From IMG/VR virus record IMGVR_UViG_3300035703_000243, positions 1-35,963 of that record: a DNA stretch of 35,963 nucleotides. One strand, written 5' to 3'. Made by a program: the position numbers and the translations under genes. Positions 30,807 through 35,963 of this stretch are shown piece by piece. The stretch comes from a virus. Position 1 is the first letter of the stretch, and each line of letters begins with the position of its first letter. The notes beneath the pieces are model-generated. The model had not been told where the DNA came from, did not search any database, and saw only the letters and a list, made by a program, of their open reading frames with translations.

Positions 30807-31691
30807 TTACAGAAACACATTCGACCTGGAAAGGGTTTTGTCGTACCACTGCCGGTACTTCGGGTCGGTCTCGTAAAGGAAGCGGCCGTCTGGCCCGCGC
30901 TTGCTGCGAGCGCTGACAGCCTGCTGATCGCTTTCAAACACGTCGGCTTTGATCGCCGAGCCACCCCCAATCAGCTTGGGTTCCTGGGCCCCGCCACTTG
31001 CAGCCCGCACCTGCAGCTGCCTCAGGGCAAAGCGGGCCGCGGCCTTGTTGCCACTGTCCACTGCAGCGTTGTAGTCGGCCAGCTCCTGGGGATCCAGGTT
31101 GGCCACGGCCCACTGGCTCAGCTGCTGGAACTGCTGGTCGCCACCGACCATCGCTTTGAGCTCGGCCACATCTGCGTCGGCCAGGCCCTGGGTCGAACCG
31201 TCAAGGATTTCTTGACTGTTCGCCTTAGCCGGGGCCACGCCCTGCAGGTAGGTCTCCACCACCTGCCGCGGCAGCCCGCCCTTCTCCACCAGGGCATCGA
31301 CATAGCTGCTGACGTCCTGGCCGGCGTAGACCTTCTCGGCCATCTCCAGCGGGTTGATCTCGGCTGCCTCGATGGCGGTGGCCACCGTGTCGCCATAGAG
31401 CTGCTTGCCCAGCTCAGGGGTGTATTGCTCAGGTGTCAGTTGCGGCTGGCTCTCCTCCGGCTCCAGCGCCTTTTGCCCCCGCTGGCTGATCAGCTTCTGG
31501 GCTTCCAGGTAAGCCTTCTCGAGCTCCTCGGTGCTCTTGAACTTGCCAGCCAGCAGCTGTTGATCCTGCGGCTCAGGCTCTGATGACAGCTGCTGCTGTT
31601 CCTGCTCGAGCTCCTCAAGGAAGCCATCAATCATGTCCTCCTGGCCCGGGGCCAGCATGTCTTGCAGCGCAGGGGCTGGGGTCGTGGTCAT
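30807..31691 (-). CDS. scaffolding protein (T7 gp9-like)
   Basis: 294 residues (T7 gp9 has 307), acidic and Gln/Glu rich. The N-terminus MIDGFLEELEQEQQQL and helical middle are followed by a basic C-terminal end that typically binds the capsid protein. The segment KFKSTEELEKAYLEAQKLISQRG is common to scaffold proteins of this group. It guides procapsid assembly and leaves before packaging. Start overlaps the portal stop (ATGA) and the capsid gene follows, as in T7. Confidence 0.92.
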   Translation of the reverse strand: MTTTPAPALQDMLAPGQEDMIDGFLEELEQEQQQLSSEPEPQDQQLLAGKFKSTEELEKAYLEAQKLISQRGQKALEPEESQPQLTPEQYTPELGKQLYGDTVATAIEAAEINPLEMAEKVYAGQDVSSYVDALVEKGGLPRQVVETYLQGVAPAKANSQEILDGSTQGLADADVAELKAMVGGDQQFQQLSQWAVANLDPQELADYNAAVDSGNKAAARFALRQLQVRAASGGAQEPKLIGGGSAIKADVFESDQQAVSARSKRGPDGRFLYETDPKYRQWYDKTLSRSNVFL

Positions 31692-33331
31692 GCGGGTTGC
31701 TCAGTGGGTTCGGGTTGGGGCGGCGGCGGTGCCGCCATCTCCTGAGTGGTGGCTGCGGCATTGGCCAACTTCTGCGGGTCAGCCATGCCGGATGCCATCG
31801 CTTGCTGGACCATGGCCATCTGCTGCTGTTGCTGTTGCTCGGCAGCCAGCTGCTCATCGGTCTTGACCAGGCCGATGATGTCCATGCCCATCGCACCAGC
31901 CAGCCGGCGAATCAGCTCGGCTGGCATCACGTAAGTGGCAATGCCTTGGGGCCCCAGCGATTGCTGGAGGATGGTCATGAACCGGGCGGTTTTCTCCAGA
32001 TCGTTGCCGCGGCCAACAGCCGCCAGGCCAACGCTGACCACCGGCTTAACCAAGTCCTCGGGCAGCTTGGGCAGCTTGCCTTTGCGGGTCAGGATCGCCA
32101 GCTTCCGCGCCACGTAGGGCTGCTGAAACTCGGTCGTGAGGATGGCGTAGATCGATCCCAGAGAGTTCTCGATCTGCAGCGCCTGCAGCCGCACCTCCTC
32201 GGCTGTGGTGCGCTCGCTGTCGCGCACATCCGCAAGCATGAACGCCTGGGCCAGCCGGGCCTCGATCCGGGCCAGGCCCTGGGCCGCCACGTTGAGGTCG
32301 GCCGCCTTGTTCACTTGGATGGTGAAGACGTCATCAGGATTGCCCGGCAGGTAGGCGCCGTTGGGGGCCTCGGCCAGCTTCTTGGGATTGGCAATGCCGC
32401 TGGGCTTGACCAAGTGCTTCACCTGGGCTGACACCAGCGAGCCCTCGGCAATCGCTTGGCTCAGGGCCTCAGCGGTCTGCAGGTCAGCAATGCACGCCGC
32501 TTCGACATAGCCGGGGGAGTAGCCCTGGCCGTCGATCCGGTACATGCGCAAGGGCAGCCACGGGGATTCGTTGATGGTGGCGGTCCCGCGTGAGCCAGGA
32601 ATCTCTTGGTCCTTGATCTCCTGATACCACTTGACCTTCTTCCCTTCCCATTCGATGTGGGTGTAGATGCGAACGCTTCGCTCGTACTCGGGCATGGCGT
32701 CGTCATCGACGATCCCCTCGACTTCACCGTCCTGTTCCTCGAGCAGCCTGCGCGCGTTCTCAGGCAGGGATTCGACTGACAGCTGTTCGCAGACGATCGC
32801 TTCGATGGGGTTGCCCATCAGGTCGCGCCGGCAGACATAGCGGTTCAGGTGGAAACACTTGAGCCCCTCATCCGAGACGTACATCAGCACGTTCCCGGAA
32901 ACCACTAGATGCAAGAGCATCTCGTGAACCGCGACGCGGTCGTTGCTGGTTTCAATGCTGCGCAGCACTGCGCGCTCAAGCCGAGCCAGGGCCAGGTCAA
33001 ACTCACTCTTCGATTTGCCAAGCGCTTCTGGGTTGGCGCCAGCGGCAGCCATCTGCTGCTCGCTCTTGGCCATCTCGATCTCGTCGATCGTGAATCGGAA
33101 GAACGTTTCAGTCGGGGGCAGCAGGGCCAGCAGCAGCCGGCTTGCCAGGTTGTGAACGCCCCGAGCGCCGATGCCATTCCATGGCAGGGGGAAAGTCTGG
33201 CTCTGGTGGGCGTAAGGCTCGTCGCTCAACGGAATCAGATACGGCAGGGTCAGCCGCGCCGACGTGCGGGCCCGCTCGAGGTAGTAGTTCCGGTCGGACT
33301 CCAGGGCCCTGTAACGCTTGGCGCAGCTCAT
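31688..33331 (-). CDS. portal / head-tail connector (T7 gp8-like)
   Basis: 547 residues (T7 gp8 has 536). CAKRYRALESDRNYYLERARTSARLTLPYLIP, FPLPWNGIGARGVHNLASRLLLALLPP and the later RIEARLAQAFMLADVRDSERTTAEEVRLQALQIE are family hallmarks. It forms the dodecameric ring through which DNA passes. I choose the ATG at 33331 over an upstream GTG at 33358 because GGAGG lies five bases before it and it begins just after the preceding stop. The Gln-rich C-terminus is typical. Confidence 0.95.
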   Translation of the reverse strand: MSCAKRYRALESDRNYYLERARTSARLTLPYLIPLSDEPYAHQSQTFPLPWNGIGARGVHNLASRLLLALLPPTETFFRFTIDEIEMAKSEQQMAAAGANPEALGKSKSEFDLALARLERAVLRSIETSNDRVAVHEMLLHLVVSGNVLMYVSDEGLKCFHLNRYVCRRDLMGNPIEAIVCEQLSVESLPENARRLLEEQDGEVEGIVDDDAMPEYERSVRIYTHIEWEGKKVKWYQEIKDQEIPGSRGTATINESPWLPLRMYRIDGQGYSPGYVEAACIADLQTAEALSQAIAEGSLVSAQVKHLVKPSGIANPKKLAEAPNGAYLPGNPDDVFTIQVNKAADLNVAAQGLARIEARLAQAFMLADVRDSERTTAEEVRLQALQIENSLGSIYAILTTEFQQPYVARKLAILTRKGKLPKLPEDLVKPVVSVGLAAVGRGNDLEKTARFMTILQQSLGPQGIATYVMPAELIRRLAGAMGMDIIGLVKTDEQLAAEQQQQQQMAMVQQAMASGMADPQKLANAAATTQEMAAPPPPQPEPTEQPA

Positions 33332-33332
33332 C

Positions 33333-33773
33333 TCAGCCTCCGAGGTTGACGCCAACACCAGCGCCGCGGCCCGAAGAGCCGATGCGCAAATCGTTGGTTG
33401 CGGTGGTCGCCCTGACGCGGGTCTCCTGCTTGGGCCGGCTGGACTGCGCTGTCGGCGCGGCAGCCTGGGTGCTGCGTGTGGCCAGCACCCTCAGGGACTG
33501 CGATGCGGCTTGGGTTGCCAGTCGCTGGCCAGCCATCTCTTTCTGCTGGGCGTCGCCCTGGGCCTGCAGCTCGGCCACGGTGCGCTGCTGGCTGGCTTGC
33601 GCATCCCGCTGAGCTTGCTGGAGGCGAGCCATCTCTGCCTGCTGAGCCGTCGCTTGCGCTTCTCGCGCAGCCGCAAGCCTGTTCAGCTCGTCCTGGCGTT
33701 GTCGCGCCAAGGCATCAAGGCGCCGCTGTTCGGCCGCCGCCCGTTCAGAAGCACCGCCATCTCCTGCACACAT
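33333..33773 (-). CDS. gp7.3-like virion protein, copy 3 (coiled coil)
   Basis: 146 residues: MC start, a long Ala/Gln/Arg coiled coil (ERAAAEQRRLDALARQRQDELNRL and onward), and the end NDLRIGSSGRGAGVGVNLGG. The C-terminal pattern LRI-x(n)-G-x-G-x-N-L resembles the end of T7 gp7.3 (KSLSVARSSGGGINI) and of the two preceding genes. T7 gp7.3 is a tail protein made just before the portal, needed for adsorption. Three adjacent genes of this type suggest duplication and divergence. Stop lies one base before the portal ATG. Confidence 0.65.
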   Translation of the reverse strand: MCAGDGGASERAAAEQRRLDALARQRQDELNRLAAAREAQATAQQAEMARLQQAQRDAQASQQRTVAELQAQGDAQQKEMAGQRLATQAASQSLRVLATRSTQAAAPTAQSSRPKQETRVRATTATNDLRIGSSGRGAGVGVNLGG

Positions 33774-33775
33774 GG

Positions 33776-34171
33776 TCAGACTCCGATGTTGAGGCCAGTG
33801 CCCTGGCTCATGGCTGTGGCGCCGGGCGCGATCTTGAGCGTGCCCTTGGTCTTGTCCTTCGGCTTGGTCGGCTCAGTTGTCAGCGCACCCTGGGGCTCGG
33901 CCGTGGTGGTTGTGACTGCGTAGGCCGCCTGCTGCTGGGCCGCCATCTCTGCCGATGCCTGGGCGCGCTCTTGCTCGAGCTGCAGCCGCTGCTTCTCGGC
34001 CATGGCGTTGGCATCGTCGATTTGCTTCTGCAGCGCAGCCGAGAACTGCTGCTGCTGCGCTGTGGACTGTTGCCGGTAGGTGTCCAGGGCTGCGTTGTTG
34101 GCGTCAATGTCCGCCTGGCTCGGGCCCTGGTAGACGACTTGTGGCGCCGATGGAGAGGAGAAGAAGCACAT
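33776..34171 (-). CDS. gp7.3-like virion protein, copy 2
   Basis: 131 residues. It starts MCFFSSPSAPQVVYQGPSQADI, contains a Gln-rich coiled coil (QQSTAQQQQFSAALQKQIDDANAMAEKQRLQLEQERAQA) and ends TKGTLKIAPGATAMSQGTGLNIGV. The end resembles T7 gp7.3 and the neighbouring genes. It lies 2 bases after the previous stop. A role in tail assembly or host adsorption is inferred from the T7 relation and position before the portal. Confidence 0.7.
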   Translation of the reverse strand: MCFFSSPSAPQVVYQGPSQADIDANNAALDTYRQQSTAQQQQFSAALQKQIDDANAMAEKQRLQLEQERAQASAEMAAQQQAAYAVTTTTAEPQGALTTEPTKPKDKTKGTLKIAPGATAMSQGTGLNIGV

Positions 34172-34173
34172 GG

Positions 34174-34575
34174 CTATGCAGTGGTGATGTTGAGGCCGGT
34201 GCCGGCTGCGTCGCTGGCGGGCGTGGCGCGATCAATCCGCAGGCCCTTCTTGCCCCTGGATCTGGCCACCGCCTCCCGGTCCGAGCCGATCGTCGGGGCC
34301 TTGGCGGTCGGCTCAGGCGGCGGCGCGCCGATCAAGGCCGCCATGCGTGAAGCGTTGGCAGCTGTCTCGCTTGCGCGCTGCACCTTGGCGTCGCGCAAGT
34401 CGGCCAGGGTCTGCTGCTGAGCAGCCAAGGCCTGGTTGAGCTCGCCTTGCTTGATCGTGGCGCCCATCTCCTGGGTCTGGCGCATGGCATCCATCTGGAG
34501 CTGCGCCTGCCGGTCGTAGGCCCTGGTGTCGGGCATCGTGATTACGGCTGGGCTGCCGCCTCCTCCAAAGCACAT
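34174..34575 (-). CDS. gp7.3-like virion protein, copy 1
   Basis: 133 residues. It starts MCFGGGGSPAVITMPDTRAYDRQAQLQMDAMRQTQE, has a helical middle and ends GKKGLRIDRATPASDAAGTGLNITTA. The end is the closest of the three to T7 gp7.3 (GKKSLSVARSSGGGINI). The Cys at position 2 and Gly-rich start recur in the next gene. Start overlaps the previous stop as TGATG. Confidence 0.75.
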   Translation of the reverse strand: MCFGGGGSPAVITMPDTRAYDRQAQLQMDAMRQTQEMGATIKQGELNQALAAQQQTLADLRDAKVQRASETAANASRMAALIGAPPPEPTAKAPTIGSDREAVARSRGKKGLRIDRATPASDAAGTGLNITTA

Positions 34576-34760
34576 CAGAGGTCCTCCAGATTGAGCGGGT
34601 CCGATTGCTGCTCTTCCAGCAGCTTCACCAGGTAGCCAATGACTTCCTGCTGGCCAATCCAGTGATCAATGTCCCGATGAGACATCGACCGGCCGGGGAC
34701 ATCAGGAAAGACGCCCTTCAGCTTCTGGATCAGTTCAACGGTGACGATTGGCTGCAACAC
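34575..34760 (-). CDS. small unknown protein between exonuclease and gp7.3-like genes
   Basis: 61 residues from GTG at 34760: VELIQKLKGVFPDVPGRSMSHRDIDHWIGQQEVIGYLVKLLEEQQ, mostly helical. The frame is open further upstream into the exonuclease gene, but a start next to the CTGCA-type element fits the other gene starts with this element. Position is that of the small T7 gp6.x/7.x genes. No family recognised. Confidence 0.55.
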   Translation of the reverse strand: MLQPIVTVELIQKLKGVFPDVPGRSMSHRDIDHWIGQQEVIGYLVKLLEEQQSDPLNLEDL

Positions 34761-34788
34761 TGCAGGGGTGCAGATTAACCTCAGGCTA
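34760..34788 (-). promoter_or_regulatory. CTGCA-N4-TGCAG element after the exonuclease gene
   Basis: Minus strand TAGCCTGA, then GGTTAAT, then CTGCA CCCC TGCAG. It lies between the exonuclease stop and the next small gene, at the head of the virion gene block. The TAGCNTGA part resembles the copies at 15862 and 29601 but with a longer spacer, while GTTAAT-CTGCA is shared with the copy at 10374. Confidence 0.55.
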
Positions 34789-35521
34789 CCGGCGGACTCC
34801 ATAGCAGGGGAGCCTGGGCAGTCAAGTCGTACTCGCCAGCACGCAGTATCCGTGCGCATCTGGCCTGGGTGATGGCGTGCGGTTCGCCAAGAGCCTTTTT
34901 GGAAAAGGCCTCAAGCACGACCTCCCACATCTCCACCTCTGCAGTGCAGCCAGCAAGCAGCTTTGCTGCGCCTACTGCACCAACACCGGGGCAGCCGGGA
35001 TAGTTGTCGCTGGCGTCACCTACCAGGACCTGGGTGTAGAAGTTGCGATCGGCCTCAAGTCGGCTCACTTCCATCAACTCGCCATCCCGCAGGTGCAGGC
35101 CCGGCAGGGTGAGCATGTCTTTGTCGATCGAGACGATGACGTCGCCCTCCTCATAGAGGACGCCGAGCACGTCGTCTCCTTCGATGTCCGGCAGGCGCAC
35201 CACCTCCCAGCCGCGGGCCGGGGCCACCTTGCTGACCCACTCGATCAAGTGCCGGTAGCCAGCCGGCTTGCGGTACTTCTTGCGGTTGGCCTTGTAGTGC
35301 GGCCAGACGCCATAGCGGAAGGACACCCGATCGCTGAACACCAGCACTGGCCGGTGGTCGGGCAGGGTGTCTCGGATTTCGCTGATCGCCTCCTGGAACT
35401 GAGCCTGCGCATCGCCATGGCGGCAGAGGTAAGTCCAATCATCGGTGTCCCACTCGGCCTCAAACTCGCAGGCCGCGGCAGCTCGGTAGAGGTAGACCTC
35501 TGTGTCGATCAGGGCCTTCAT
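34781..35521 (-). CDS. 5'-3' exonuclease (T7 gp6-like, FEN/PIN fold)
   Basis: 246 residues. The acids expected for the two-metal site are visible: MKALIDTE (Asp 6), VLVFSDRVSFRYGVWPHYKANR with a catalytic Lys/Arg helix, LPDIEGDDVLG, VIVSIDKDM and VLVGDASDNYPG. The last is followed by the helix-three-turn-helix CPGVGAVGAAKLL that grips DNA. T7 gp6 removes RNA primers and degrades host DNA during replication and recombination. Its position before gp7-type genes and the portal is the T7 order. Start overlaps the previous stop (ATGA), with GGAGG just upstream. Confidence 0.92.
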   Translation of the reverse strand: MKALIDTEVYLYRAAAACEFEAEWDTDDWTYLCRHGDAQAQFQEAISEIRDTLPDHRPVLVFSDRVSFRYGVWPHYKANRKKYRKPAGYRHLIEWVSKVAPARGWEVVRLPDIEGDDVLGVLYEEGDVIVSIDKDMLTLPGLHLRDGELMEVSRLEADRNFYTQVLVGDASDNYPGCPGVGAVGAAKLLAGCTAEVEMWEVVLEAFSKKALGEPHAITQARCARILRAGEYDLTAQAPLLWSPPVA

Positions 35522-35718
35522 TCCTCCACCTCCCTGACCAACCGATCCGCCACTTCGTTGATGGCCAGGTGGCAGATGCGGGCCTGCCCAGGGTCTGGCG
35601 CCCAGGTGCGAATGATCTTGGCCAGCTCGTAAACCACCGTCTTCATGCGGCGGCGGTCGTCAATGCTGTACTCGCCAAGCGACCAATACAGCTCAGTCAA
35701 AGTGTCCAGCAATTTCAT
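35518..35718 (-). CDS. small helical protein, unknown
   Basis: 66 residues, MKLLDTLTELYWSLGEYSIDDRRRMKTVVYELAKIIRTW and onward, two or three amphipathic helices. It is linked to both neighbours by ATGA overlaps, so it belongs to the replication-gene operon upstream of the exonuclease. No family recognised; small T7 genes between gp5 and gp6 occupy this place. Confidence 0.65.
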   Translation of the reverse strand: MKLLDTLTELYWSLGEYSIDDRRRMKTVVYELAKIIRTWAPDPGQARICHLAINEVADRLVREVEE

Positions 35719-35942
35719 TGAAGTACCTCGACGGTGCAGTCAGGCCAGCGGTTCTGGCAATACTTGATGGCCTTTGCCTTCGTCGGCGCTGGGATCGTCA
35801 GCCGCAGGACTGGCTTGCCTGGCTGCTTGACGGACAGCCGGTAAAGCCTGGTCGCCTCGGACGGCAGCGGCCGACTGATGCCGGCGCCCAGGTTGGGCTC
35901 TGGCCCTTCGCTTGGCAATCGCTTTGTTTCTGACCAACCCAT
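35715..35942 (-). CDS. small unknown protein
   Basis: 75 residues from ATG at 35942, which shares its A with the upstream stop (TAATG) and has GGAG eight bases before it. GTG at 35951 would add three residues. A Pro-rich start is followed by RLYRLSVKQPGKPVLRLTIPAPTKAKAIKYCQNRWPDCTVEVLQ, a strand-helix-strand pattern. No family recognised. Overlaps the next gene by four bases. Confidence 0.65.
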   Translation of the reverse strand: MGWSETKRLPSEGPEPNLGAGISRPLPSEATRLYRLSVKQPGKPVLRLTIPAPTKAKAIKYCQNRWPDCTVEVLQ

Positions 35943-35963
35943 TACTGGCACTCCATGTCGAGC
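35942..35963 (-). CDS. 3' end of an upstream gene (cut by window edge)
   Basis: The last six codons before a TAA that overlaps the next ATG read LDMECQ. Only the overlap pattern supports it. In T7 order a DNA polymerase or nearby replication gene would be expected here, but the fragment is too short to identify. Confidence 0.35.

Overview
The window reads as one end of a T7-like (podovirus) prophage sitting in a tRNA gene of a unicellular cyanobacterium, probably of the Synechococcus/Cyanobium type. The host call is an inference. It rests on a class II tRNA 3' end that fits tRNA-Tyr followed directly by tRNA-Thr(GGT), on the high GC content, and on the resemblance of the structural genes to those of T7-like cyanophages. 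No photosynthesis gene and no host protein gene lies in the window, so the genus is not proven.

Layout. Bases 1-125 are host tRNA genes, and the tRNA-Thr 3' end is the likely left attachment site. Bases 294-5318 are an accessory and lysogeny operon on the minus strand: tyrosine integrase, a MarR-like regulator, a second winged-helix protein, a ribbon-helix-helix protein, an ArdC-type antirestriction protein and several small unknown genes. Seven of these genes start right after a nearly identical A/C-only leader (CCAACAACCACCACC) that lacks a Shine-Dalgarno sequence. Bases 5319-6103 are a gene-free control region with strong strand asymmetry and several inverted repeats. It separates this operon from a short plus-strand operon (6104-8659) that ends in the large terminase.

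Bases 8649-10379 hold a small-terminase-like gene on the opposite strand, an M15-type peptidase (endolysin) and small holin/spanin-like genes. Bases 10389-13620 hold a complete diversity-generating retroelement (DGR), read on the minus strand as target gene with variable repeat, avd, template repeat and reverse transcriptase. Template and variable repeats align without gaps over 124 bp, with 24 differences, every one at a template adenine. Bases 13624-34575 carry the virion genes in T7 order on the minus strand: gp7.3-like proteins, portal, scaffold, major capsid, terminator, tail tube A and B, internal virion proteins and tail fibre. A T7 gp6-like exonuclease and small genes follow to the right edge. 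Polymerase and early genes are expected beyond 35963.

How it works together. The integrase and regulators would maintain lysogeny at the tRNA. The terminase, capsid, portal and tail genes build a T7-type particle, and the M15 peptidase with small membrane proteins would lyse the cell. The DGR would rewrite the C-terminal, C-type-lectin-like end of a tail-associated protein and so change receptor specificity. Recurrent CTGCA-N4-TGCA inverted repeats at the heads of structural gene blocks and shared CCTAGG palindromes in front of two regulator genes are the main candidates for phage control signals.
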